NCBI GenBank assembly: GCA_010027395.1
Contig: RGVD01000005.1
Span: 1-28,541, forward strand
Direction of reading: 5' to 3'
Length of the DNA stretch: 28,541 nucleotides
DNA from: Bacteroidota bacterium
GTDB taxonomy: Bacteria > Bacteroidota > Bacteroidia > UKL13-3
Shown here: positions 1-7,553 of the stretch, in pieces
How the letters are laid out: every line of letters starts with the position of its first letter
Numbering within the stretch: position 1 is the first letter of the stretch
The notes under the pieces: generated by a model
The model's database searches: none
Told to the model about the DNA's origin: nothing
The model's input: only the letters and a program-made list of their open reading frames with translations
Program-made: the position numbers and the translations under genes

Positions 1-825
1 AATCTGAATGCTGTAATGTTGCGTGCCTTCTTCGCTTGATTCAAGTTTTACAGGTATACTATTGAAGTATGATTGGCTATTGATTTGAAGGTTTTGCTCA
101 AAAATCGTTTTGCCATTGTGGTTAATTTTTAGCTTGCTATTTTGATTAAGACAATTGAAAGCTTTGCATTCTATCTGCATTTCAAAATTATTGCCTGCAA
201 ATACCAATTGGTTGTGTCGTACGTTGCTAATTAAAGCATCTTTTTGTTGGTTGGTATCGCCCAAAGCAATTGTAAATACAGGCGCTTTGGTGTTTTTAGA
301 TGCGTATAAAGGGTTTTCCCCTTCGTTGTATATTCCATCACTTGCTAAAATAATAGCACCCAAATTTAGGTTGCTAAATTTATTTTCAGCTTCACTAAAC
401 AATTTGGCTAAGTCACTTTGTTTTTGGCTGAAATCAATCTTATTGTCTTCGTTTATCTCTTTTCCAATCGTATAAAATTTTACTTCGTATCTGTTGGATA
501 ATTTGTCTTTAAGGGCTAGAATATCTTTAGAGAATTCATTACGATAATATGCCGAATCTTTTGTGCTCACAATAGATTGACTATTGTCAATTGCGAGCAT
601 CATAATGGGTTTTTCAACCTTGCGATTAACAAGGTTCAATAAAGGTCCTAAAAGTAGAAAGCAAATGATGAAAATGCTTGCAAAGCGCAATCCATGAATC
701 AGCCAAAGTATATATTTGTTACCAATATCTAGAGGGTTTTTGCGGTACAAAAACCAAGTAGAGCCTGCGGCTAATAAGCAACAAATAAATAGGTATAAGT
801 AAGGGTAAGAAACTTGAAAACTCAT
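1..825 (-). CDS. VWA-domain membrane protein (N-terminal part, runs off the window)
   Basis: An open frame reads leftward from an ATG at 825 and is still open at base 1, so 275 residues are visible and the C-terminus is missing. The N-terminus has two hydrophobic segments (about residues 8-27 and 44-64), then a von Willebrand A-like domain. The metal-binding (MIDAS) motif DxSxS is seen as D80-N-S82-Q-S84, followed further on by an ASDGIYNEGENP stretch typical of these domains in Bacteroidota. A beta-rich region follows from about residue 200. This matches the membrane-anchored VWA proteins of Bacteroidota that face the periplasm; their substrate is generally unknown. It diverges from the metal-related operon starting at 926. 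Function beyond the fold is not assignable. Confidence 0.8.
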   Translation of the reverse strand, partial: MSFQVSYPYLYLFICCLLAAGSTWFLYRKNPLDIGNKYILWLIHGLRFASIFIICFLLLGPLLNLVNRKVEKPIMMLAIDNSQSIVSTKDSAYYRNEFSKDILALKDKLSNRYEVKFYTIGKEINEDNKIDFSQKQSDLAKLFSEAENKFSNLNLGAIILASDGIYNEGENPLYASKNTKAPVFTIALGDTNQQKDALISNVRHNQLVFAGNNFEMQIECKAFNCLNQNSKLKINHNGKTIFEQNLQINSQSYFNSIPVKLESSEEGTQHYSIQI

Positions 826-925
826 AGTAAATTTGGATAACGAATTAAGGCAAAAATCTGCGGAAAACGAATCATTTTAAATTTGCCTTGATTATCACGA
901 ATTTATTGGTGTATTTTGTAATCGT

Positions 926-1321
926 TTGAAGAGAATTTGTATCATATTATTGCTTTGCGTTTACACGATTGCCAATGTGGGTGTTTATGCCAATTCACAT
1001 TATTGTGGTGGGATTCTTACACATTTGGGTTTGTTTGAAAATGCGAATGAGCAAGACCAATGTGAGTGTGCAGCAATGAAGAAAACAGATTGCTGTGATG
1101 ATGTGCAAGTAAAAGCCAATGTAAAGTCTGAAAGTATTATCACTCCTGTGTTGCAAAGCAACTTGGTTTTTAAAATCGTAAAAGTTCTTTATTCTAATCA
1201 TTCAGACTTTACTCAAAATGTAGGAACAAACTCTTTTCGAAAAATATTTACTCATAAATGGCGGTTTGCCTTGCCCAATTCTTCTCTGTTTGGCACCACT
1301 ACAACCATTCTCAGGTTTTAG
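926..1321 (+). CDS. HYC_CC_PP-type small secreted cysteine protein
   Basis: The 131-residue protein has an N-terminal signal peptide (about residues 1-23) and the cysteine pattern H25-Y26-C27, C46-x-C48 and C56-C57. This resembles the small HYC_CC_PP family of Bacteroidota, which is usually found beside HMA proteins and TonB-dependent receptors; the final PP motif is not clear here. The only plausible start is TTG at 926, because no in-frame ATG exists before residue 51 and the signal peptide begins at once. A degenerate promoter (TTG at 888-890, TATTTTG at 912-918) would put the transcript start close to the TTG codon. The stop is TAG. It begins a four-gene rightward operon. The cysteines suggest metal (perhaps copper) binding, which is inference. 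Confidence 0.7.
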   Translation: MKRICIILLLCVYTIANVGVYANSHYCGGILTHLGLFENANEQDQCECAAMKKTDCCDDVQVKANVKSESIITPVLQSNLVFKIVKVLYSNHSDFTQNVGTNSFRKIFTHKWRFALPNSSLFGTTTTILRF

Positions 1322-1433
1322 GATTTTCGCTCTATTGAGTGTGCAAATGAATTCGCATATTATGCATCTTAGTTGTTAGGTTTTGCTATGCTATGTCGTA
1401 GCTTTAATTTCAAAAATAAATAGTTCAAAAATC

Positions 1434-1781
1434 ATGAAAAATATAATATTAATTCTAGCTGTCATTGCTATTTCATTTACAGTGACTGCACAAAATAAAA
1501 CAGTAAAAACAAGTTTTAAAGTATATGGCAATTGCACCCAATGTAAAGAGCGAATCGAGTCGGCCTTGGACATTAAAGGTATCAAAGTAGCTGAATGGAA
1601 TATCGATACCAAGGTATTGCAATTGGTGTATGATTCAACAAAGATTTCGGAAACCCAAATAAGGCAAAAGATTGCGGCCGTTGGTCATGATACCGATAAG
1701 GATAAGGCGCCTGATAATGTCTATTTGCGACTGCCTGATTGCTGTTTGTTCAGGGAAAACAACAATACCCATCACGACTAG
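1434..1781 (+). CDS. secreted heavy-metal-associated (HMA) domain protein
   Basis: I chose the ATG at 1434 because it starts a clean signal peptide (MKNIILILAVIAISFTVTAQ); an upstream in-frame ATG at 1383 would add 17 poorly placed residues. The 115-residue protein is a single HMA fold with the metal motif C34-T-Q-C37 (GNCTQC) and the usual beta-alpha-beta layout. A second pair, C103-C104 (LPDCC), lies near the C-terminus and is typical of the Bacteroidota form found beside receptors of this kind. HMA domains bind soft metals such as Cu(I) through CxxC. The signal peptide places it in the periplasm, so it may pass metal to or from the receptor encoded 24 bp downstream. Metal identity is inferred, not shown. 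The stop is TAG. Confidence 0.88.
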   Translation: MKNIILILAVIAISFTVTAQNKTVKTSFKVYGNCTQCKERIESALDIKGIKVAEWNIDTKVLQLVYDSTKISETQIRQKIAAVGHDTDKDKAPDNVYLRLPDCCLFRENNNTHHD

Positions 1782-1805
1782 TAATTGTAAATTTATATAA
1801 CTGTT

Positions 1806-4055
1806 ATGAAGCGAATTGTTTTTTTTGTATGGTGTTGTTTAACACTATACCAGAGTGCTATGTCTCAAAGCCAAAGTTTGAAAGGTATCGTGTTGGAGAC
1901 GGATACTAAGGGAAATATCACAGCTTTGAAAGGGGCGCTTGTGTCTTGGTTACACACTGGCATTGGCACTGCCACTGATAGTTTAGGGGTTTTCATACTA
2001 CCTGCAACTGAGAAGAGTGACCGCATACTAGTGAACGCCACAGGCTATGTGAGTGACACGATTTTGATTGCAAAAAGTCATTTTGTAAAAGTCATCATGA
2101 TTAGCAAAAGTAAACTAGGAGAAGTTACCATTTCATACGAAAGACAAAGTACAGTAATTGGTTTTATTGATCCTTGGAAGACAAGCATAATGAATGAAAA
2201 GGAACTTTTTAAATCGGCTTGTTGCAATTTGAGTGAGAGTTTTGAGACCAATCCTTCCGTAGATGTCAGTTACAGTGATGCATTGACAGGAACCAAACAA
2301 ATACAAATGTTGGGATTGGCAAGCCAATACACCCAATTGACACAAGAAGCAATGCCTTCCACACGAGGATTGGCAAATAATTTCGGCTTTTCATATACAC
2401 CAGGCACTTGGATAAATAGCATACAACTTAGCAAAGGTACAGGTAGCGTTGTGAATGGATATGAGAGCATAGCTGGTGGTATCAATGTGGAGTTACATAA
2501 ACCCGATGTAAAAGAGAAGATGTATTTTAACGCCTATGGCAGCGAGGGTGGGAGATATGAAACCAATCTTATACTTGCTAATAAAATCAATCCAAAATTT
2601 AGTCATTCTGTGTTTTTGCATGCAAGTAGCTTAAACCAGAGAATGGATAGAAACAATGATGGCTTTCTTGATAATCCTTTGGGCTATCAGCTAAATGGGA
2701 TGTATCGATTTAAATATGAAAATCAAAAAGGATTTATGTTTCAAGGGGCTGCAAGGATTTTATATGATAAGAAGATTGGAGGGCAATTAAATTTTGATGA
2801 GGAAAAGAAAGATACAAGTATTACTAAAAGTTATGGCACACAAATAAAAGCCCTGCGATACGAGGGATTTTTAAAAGTGGGCTATGTGTTTGAGAAAAAA
2901 CGATACAAGAGCCTGGGTTTACAGGTATCTGCTTCTAATCAAAACTATGATAATTATTTTGGTATGAATAAATACAGTGGCCAACAAAACAGTGTTTATT
3001 CAAACCTAATTTACCAAAGCATAATCAGCAACACCAATCATAAATTTAGAACAGGTATTAGCTATGTTATGGATGACTATAATGAGAAGCTATTCAATTT
3101 TCAAGAATATAATTTTAAACGAAACGAACATGTTTCTGGGGCCTTCTTTGAGTATACTTATTCATACTTAGCTAAATTTACTTTGGTGGCAGGTAACAGA
3201 TTGGACTATCACAATATGTTTGGTTGGTATTGGGTGCCAAGGCTTCATGCCCGTTATGCATTTAATGAGAATACTGTTTTACGTGCTTCTGTGGGTAAAG
3301 GTTGGAGAACACCCAATTTAATAGCTGAAAACAGTGGCATACTGTCAAGTTCTAGACAATGGTTTTTTCCAACCAACTATGATAAAAATGTTTTTGGATT
3401 TGAGCCCGAAGTCGCTTGGAATTATGGAATTAACCTAACCCATGATTTTAAATTGAATTACCGAAGAGGAACCTTCAGTGTAGATTATTATTATTCTGAT
3501 TTTACAAAGCAAGTGGTGGTTGATAGAGATGCCAATGCGCAACAAGTTTCGTTTTATCAATTGAATGGGGCATCGTATTCAAACAGCTTACAAATACAAT
3601 TGGATTATCAGCCTTTGAAGAGGTTTGATGTGCGATTGGCTTACAGGTGGTATGATGTAAAAACCCAATACCAACAAGGTTTGTTGGAAGTACCATTGAT
3701 TGCTGCTAACCGTGCTTTTGTAAATTTGGCTTATCAAACCAAAAGTAAATGGGCTTTTGATTTAACGGCACAATGGTTGGGGCAAAAAAGATTACCTAAT
3801 ACCCAAAGCAATCCTGATGGTTTGAGGTTGGCTAATTTTTCTGAGGCTTATTTTATTTTCAACTCTCAAATCGGCAAATCGCTGTATCAAAAGAAACTTG
3901 ATTTATATGTAGGCCTTGAAAATATTTTTGACTTTAAACAAAATAATCCGATTATTGACCCTGCAAATCCATTTAATAAATACTTTGACGCCAGCATGGT
4001 CTGGGCGCCTGTTTTTGGTAGAATGTTATACATGGGTTTACGCTTAAAAATTTAA
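1806..4055 (+). CDS. TonB-dependent receptor, probable metal (copper?) receptor
   Basis: A 749-residue outer-membrane receptor. A signal peptide (about 1-20) is followed by a carboxypeptidase-regulatory-like beta-sandwich (about 24-105), the plug (about 110-235, with the conserved SVVNGYESIAGGINVEL-type stretch) and a beta-barrel ending in an aromatic/hydrophobic strand (YMGLRLKI). The plug starts with a vicinal pair C139-C140 in SACCNLSESFETNPSVDV, a signature I associate with the Bacteroidota receptors encoded beside HYC/CC and HMA proteins. TonB-dependent receptors take up ligands using the TonB-ExbBD system. Substrate is not visible in sequence; copper or another soft metal is inferred from the two cysteine-rich neighbours. 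The next gene starts 17 bp after the stop, so they are probably co-transcribed. Confidence 0.88.
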   Translation: MKRIVFFVWCCLTLYQSAMSQSQSLKGIVLETDTKGNITALKGALVSWLHTGIGTATDSLGVFILPATEKSDRILVNATGYVSDTILIAKSHFVKVIMISKSKLGEVTISYERQSTVIGFIDPWKTSIMNEKELFKSACCNLSESFETNPSVDVSYSDALTGTKQIQMLGLASQYTQLTQEAMPSTRGLANNFGFSYTPGTWINSIQLSKGTGSVVNGYESIAGGINVELHKPDVKEKMYFNAYGSEGGRYETNLILANKINPKFSHSVFLHASSLNQRMDRNNDGFLDNPLGYQLNGMYRFKYENQKGFMFQGAARILYDKKIGGQLNFDEEKKDTSITKSYGTQIKALRYEGFLKVGYVFEKKRYKSLGLQVSASNQNYDNYFGMNKYSGQQNSVYSNLIYQSIISNTNHKFRTGISYVMDDYNEKLFNFQEYNFKRNEHVSGAFFEYTYSYLAKFTLVAGNRLDYHNMFGWYWVPRLHARYAFNENTVLRASVGKGWRTPNLIAENSGILSSSRQWFFPTNYDKNVFGFEPEVAWNYGINLTHDFKLNYRRGTFSVDYYYSDFTKQVVVDRDANAQQVSFYQLNGASYSNSLQIQLDYQPLKRFDVRLAYRWYDVKTQYQQGLLEVPLIAANRAFVNLAYQTKSKWAFDLTAQWLGQKRLPNTQSNPDGLRLANFSEAYFIFNSQIGKSLYQKKLDLYVGLENIFDFKQNNPIIDPANPFNKYFDASMVWAPVFGRMLYMGLRLKI

Positions 4056-4072
4056 ACCATTAAAAAAAAGAA

Positions 4073-4879
4073 ATGAAAAAACTATTTACAATTTTAGCAA
4101 CATGTGCAAGCTCGTTTTTATTTGCACAAACCATTCCTAATGCAAGTTTTGAAACGTGGGTTGCAGGCAAACCAACAAGTTGGGCAACAGCCGGTGCTAC
4201 TCAAGGTACTACATCTGTTGCACCTAACGCTGGATCTTCGTATTTAAAATTAACAGCTTCATCTGCAACAGCCGGTATTGCATTCACTCAATTTGCTGTC
4301 AATAAACGCCCAGATAAATTAACAGGCTTACTTCAATTTATGGCTCAAGGTGCTGATACGGGAATTATTCTGCTTCAATTAACTAAATTCAATACTACCA
4401 CCCAGAAAAGTGACCTTATTGGCTTGGGCTTATTATCTGTTTCAGCAATGGCGATGAATTGGACTTCATTTTCAAGTACAATCCAATATGACCCTTCTTC
4501 ATCAGATATGCCAGATTCTTGCACAATTATTATGGAAACGGGCTTTAGTACTAACCATGCTGGTAGCTATTTATACGCTGATTTGTTAGCACTTTCTGGA
4601 AATTCATCTGTAGGTGAATTAAATGCTATTAGTTCTTACAACGTGTATCCAAATCCTGCTAAAGATAAGCTTAATATTGAATGTAACCTAAAGCAGAATA
4701 CTTTGGTCCAAGTTGAAGTATTAGATATTCAAGGTAAGCAAATAAAAGCACAAGATTTTACCATGAATAAAGGCGAAAATCAAGTTTCTCTTGATTTGTC
4801 AGATGTTCAAAAAGGAATTTATTTTGTTAGAATGACTTCTGATGGAGAAAGCCTTTCACAGAAATTAGTAGTTGAATAA
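4073..4879 (+). CDS. T9SS type A sorting-domain protein (jelly-roll-like N-terminal domain)
   Basis: The 268-residue protein has a signal peptide (MKKLFTILATCASSFLFAQ), then a beta-rich domain of about 165 residues opening with IPNASFETW and PTSWAT. That opening is seen in PCMD or carbohydrate-binding-like jelly rolls of Bacteroidota. The last ~80 residues are a classic type A sorting domain: YNVYPNPAKDKLNIE, VEVLDIQGKQI, GIYFVRMT, ending KLVVE. Such proteins are exported across the outer membrane by T9SS and released or anchored on the surface. The gene lies 17 bp after the receptor and ends at a strong terminator, so it belongs to the metal-linked operon. A surface metal- or ligand-capture role is inference; the N-terminal domain has no visible metal motif. 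Confidence 0.82.
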   Translation: MKKLFTILATCASSFLFAQTIPNASFETWVAGKPTSWATAGATQGTTSVAPNAGSSYLKLTASSATAGIAFTQFAVNKRPDKLTGLLQFMAQGADTGIILLQLTKFNTTTQKSDLIGLGLLSVSAMAMNWTSFSSTIQYDPSSSDMPDSCTIIMETGFSTNHAGSYLYADLLALSGNSSVGELNAISSYNVYPNPAKDKLNIECNLKQNTLVQVEVLDIQGKQIKAQDFTMNKGENQVSLDLSDVQKGIYFVRMTSDGESLSQKLVVE

Positions 4880-4901
4880 TCGGACTTTCCTTTTATAAAT
4901 G

Positions 4902-4927
4902 AACGCCACTTTTTAGTGGCGTTTTTT
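4902..4927 (+). terminator. Rho-independent terminator of the metal-linked operon
   Basis: A perfect 9-bp stem (AACGCCACT / AGTGGCGTT) with a TTTT loop is followed directly by a T-tract. It sits 22 bp after the T9SS gene stop and separates the operon from ettA. Confidence 0.92.
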
Positions 4928-4995
4928 GTTTAATTATCTTTTATGAATTAGGATTTTAGCCTTATCTTCGCCCTCCAATATTTTAACCCAATACC

Positions 4996-6663
4996 ATGTC
5001 TGATAACAAGATTATATTCTCGATGGCAGGTGTGAGCAAAACGCACCCACCACAAAAACAAGTACTGAAAAACATTTACTTATCTTTTTACTATGGCGCC
5101 AAAATTGGTGTCTTAGGTTTAAATGGTAGTGGAAAGTCGAGTTTGCTTCGCATCATTGCGGGTGTCGATAAAAGCTTTCAAGGTGAGGTTGTTTTTGATA
5201 AAGAATATAAGATAGGATTCTTAGAACAAGAGCCTGTTTTAGACGAAACAAAAACGGTTTTAGAGTCTGTAAAAGAGGGTGTGAAACACATCACTGACTT
5301 GCTTGAAGAATTTGATGAAGTGAACAATAAGCTGGCTGAACCTATGGATGATAAAGCCATGGAGAAGCTTATGAATCGCCAAGGCGAATTGATGGAATTG
5401 TTGGAGCAGCATGATGCATGGGAGCTTGATACCAAATTGGATAAAGCCATGGATGCTTTGCGTTGCCCTGATGCTGATACCCCTGTGAATGTGCTGTCGG
5501 GTGGTGAACGCAGAAGGGTTGCCCTGTGTCGCTTGTTGCTAAGCAATCCTGATATTTTATTATTAGATGAGCCAACCAATCACTTGGATGCAGAGTCGGT
5601 GGATTGGTTAGAGCAGTTCTTGAAAAACTTCCCAGGAACTGTAATAGCTGTTACCCACGATAGGTATTTCTTAGACAATGTTGCAGGATGGATATTAGAA
5701 TTGGATAGGGGAGAAGGCATTCCATACAAAGGAAATTATAGCAGTTGGTTAGAGCAAAAATCTAACAGGTTATTGCAAGAAGAAAAACAAGAAAGCAAGC
5801 GTGCCAAAGCTTTACAACGTGAGTTGGATTGGGTACGTCAAGGTGCCAAAGGTCGTCAAACTAAGCAAAAAGCCCGTTTGCAAGCCTATGATAGAATGAT
5901 GGGGGAGGAACAAAAAGAGAAAGAACAAAGCATGGAATTGTTTATTCCAGCTGGTCCGCGTTTGGGAGATGTGGTTATTGAATCCAACAATGTGAGCAAG
6001 GCTTTTGGCAATAAATTGTTATATGAGAATTTAAGTTTCAGTCTTCCTAAAGGAGGTATCGTAGGTATTATTGGGCCAAATGGTGTGGGTAAAACTACCT
6101 TGTTCCGCATGATGATGGGCTTGGAGCAACCTGATTCTGGTGATTTTAGAATTGGCGAATCAGTTAAAACTGCTTACGTAGACCAAAGCCATAAAGATTT
6201 ATTACCTGAAAAGTCAGTATTTGAGGTAATCAGTGGTGGTACAGAAACCATGATAGTGGGCGATAAGCAAGTGAATGCAAGGGCCTATATTTCTAAGTTT
6301 AACTTTAGCGGTAACGACCAAAGTAAGAAAGTAAATGTACTATCTGGCGGAGAGAGAAACCGCGTGCATTTGGCCATGACTTTAAAAGAAGGTGGTAATG
6401 TATTGTTGTTAGATGAGCCTACCAATGATATTGACGTAAATACTTTACGTGCCTTAGAAGAAGCCATTGAAAACTTTGCTGGCTGTGTGGTCGTAATTAG
6501 TCACGATAGGTGGTTTATTAATCGTATTGCTACGCATATTTTGGCATTTGAAGGCAACTCGCAAGTGTATTTCTTTGAAGGAGATTATAGCTCTTATGAA
6601 GAAAATAAAAAACAACGCCTAGGAGATACCGCTCCTCATAAGGTGAGGTTTAAAAATATCTAA
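4996..6663 (+). CDS. ettA: EttA, energy-dependent translational throttle protein (ABC-F)
   Basis: At 555 residues it matches the length of E. coli EttA. Two ABC domains are visible: Walker A GLNGSGKSS (41-49), signature LSGGERRRVALC and Walker B LLLDEPTNHLD in the first; Walker A GPNGVGKTT (about 360-368), signature LSGGERNRVH and LLLDEPTNDID in the second. There are no membrane segments. The arm insertion in domain 1 (around 95-160) and the charged linker with KGRQTKQKARLQAYDRM (about 280-300) are EttA features. ABC-F proteins bind the ribosomal E site and gate the first elongation cycle by ATP level. It has its own transcript: a terminator lies upstream, and TATCTTCG at 4963-4970 resembles a Bacteroidota -7 element, though no -33 TTG is spaced correctly. 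Confidence 0.96.
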   Translation: MSDNKIIFSMAGVSKTHPPQKQVLKNIYLSFYYGAKIGVLGLNGSGKSSLLRIIAGVDKSFQGEVVFDKEYKIGFLEQEPVLDETKTVLESVKEGVKHITDLLEEFDEVNNKLAEPMDDKAMEKLMNRQGELMELLEQHDAWELDTKLDKAMDALRCPDADTPVNVLSGGERRRVALCRLLLSNPDILLLDEPTNHLDAESVDWLEQFLKNFPGTVIAVTHDRYFLDNVAGWILELDRGEGIPYKGNYSSWLEQKSNRLLQEEKQESKRAKALQRELDWVRQGAKGRQTKQKARLQAYDRMMGEEQKEKEQSMELFIPAGPRLGDVVIESNNVSKAFGNKLLYENLSFSLPKGGIVGIIGPNGVGKTTLFRMMMGLEQPDSGDFRIGESVKTAYVDQSHKDLLPEKSVFEVISGGTETMIVGDKQVNARAYISKFNFSGNDQSKKVNVLSGGERNRVHLAMTLKEGGNVLLLDEPTNDIDVNTLRALEEAIENFAGCVVVISHDRWFINRIATHILAFEGNSQVYFFEGDYSSYEENKKQRLGDTAPHKVRFKNI

Positions 6664-6691
6664 ATTAGTATCAAATTAAGAATTAAGAATT

Positions 6692-6842
6692 GAATGCAAA
6701 TGCATTCCCCCATGTGAAATGGTTATAGCGCATGATAAGGGGTTAGGGGGATGTATTATTTAAATTATTGATTTAGAATAACGAAATAACAATTCCCTTC
6801 GTGTCCTCTGTGCTGCATTCTCTCTGTGCCCTTTGTGGTTAA
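6692..6842. repeat. repeat-rich convergent spacer
   Basis: Between two convergent genes lie three repeat-like signals. A palindrome GAATGCA-AA-TGCATTC occupies 6692-6707. A C-rich arm (6703-6711) is partly matched by a G-rich arm AGGGGGATG near 6745-6753. A repetitive tract at 6795-6842 is built from variants of CTCTGTG/CCTTCGTG/CCTTTGTGG, of a kind I recall as a dispersed repeat in several bacterial genomes. It looks like remnants of non-coding mobile or REP-like elements. It may also help termination of ettA and the AlkB gene; no classical terminator is seen. Confidence 0.5.
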
Positions 6843-6852
6843 TAAAGAATAC

Positions 6853-7449
6853 TTAAACAATCGTTCTGAAAGTTAAATTTATTCGCGGTTTTAAAACCTT
6901 GCTTGTTTTGGGTAAACTATGCAGCCAATGGCTTTGCACTTGTTCTTTCATCAAAAGAAGACTCCCATGTTCTAGGGTTAAATACAAGCTTTGTTTATCT
7001 TGCTTATGCTTGAATCCGAATTTTCTATCTGCACCCAAACTAAGTGATGCAATAGCACCATCCTTTTTCAAGTCTTTCTCATCATCGCTGTGCCAGCCCA
7101 TGCCTTCATTGCCATCATGGTATAAATTTAACAAACAGGAGTTATAATTTTCGTTGCTAATTGTTTCGACAGTGGCTTTTAATTCCAATAGCTCACTAGT
7201 CCAAGGCAAGGCGGTTCTGATGATATTAGAATACTTATATTCAAATGCCTTGTCGCCATACCAAGCCATTTTTCTTTTGGTAATAATTCGTTTTCCGTAT
7301 ATAACTACTTCATCATTTTTCCATTCAATATTTTTTATAAGAGCCTCCATAAATTGATTAGCATTTTCTGTTGAAATCACTTTTCCAAAATATTGAACCA
7401 CGCCATCTTTAGGCAAAAGGTTTGTTTGATGTTTGTTAAATAAATCCAT
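6853..7449 (-). CDS. AlkB-type 2-oxoglutarate/Fe(II)-dependent DNA dioxygenase
   Basis: A 198-residue protein with the full AlkB/ALKBH2-type core. Iron ligands are H120-x-D122 (GWHSDDEKDL) and H177 (SHWLHSLPK). The substrate-pocket motif NLYHDGNEGMGWH (108-120) and the 2-oxoglutarate-binding R189 and R195 in PRINLTFR are present. SLSLGADRKFGFKH lies between them. The family oxidatively demethylates 1-methyladenine and 3-methylcytosine in DNA, restoring the base. The length and motifs are closer to the ALKBH2-like bacterial group than to E. coli AlkB. It is transcribed alone, convergent with ettA. The only real uncertainty is substrate range (single- or double-stranded DNA). Confidence 0.93.
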   Translation of the reverse strand: MDLFNKHQTNLLPKDGVVQYFGKVISTENANQFMEALIKNIEWKNDEVVIYGKRIITKRKMAWYGDKAFEYKYSNIIRTALPWTSELLELKATVETISNENYNSCLLNLYHDGNEGMGWHSDDEKDLKKDGAIASLSLGADRKFGFKHKQDKQSLYLTLEHGSLLLMKEQVQSHWLHSLPKTSKVLKPRINLTFRTIV

Positions 7450-7553
7450 TTTAATTTAGATTTTCAATTGCAAAGTACAATAGATTTTTTTCATTACTAA
7501 GTATTATAATGATATGTCGTCATGGTGCAAATCAAAGATTTAGTTAGCTTAGG

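Noticed and set aside
155..475. Plus-strand frame at the left end
   Set aside because: It is the opposite-strand shadow of the VWA-domain gene, whose minus-strand translation shows a clear MIDAS motif and membrane helices.
1383..1433. Upstream ATG 1383 as the start of the HMA protein
   Set aside because: It would place 17 residues before an otherwise perfect signal peptide beginning at ATG 1434.
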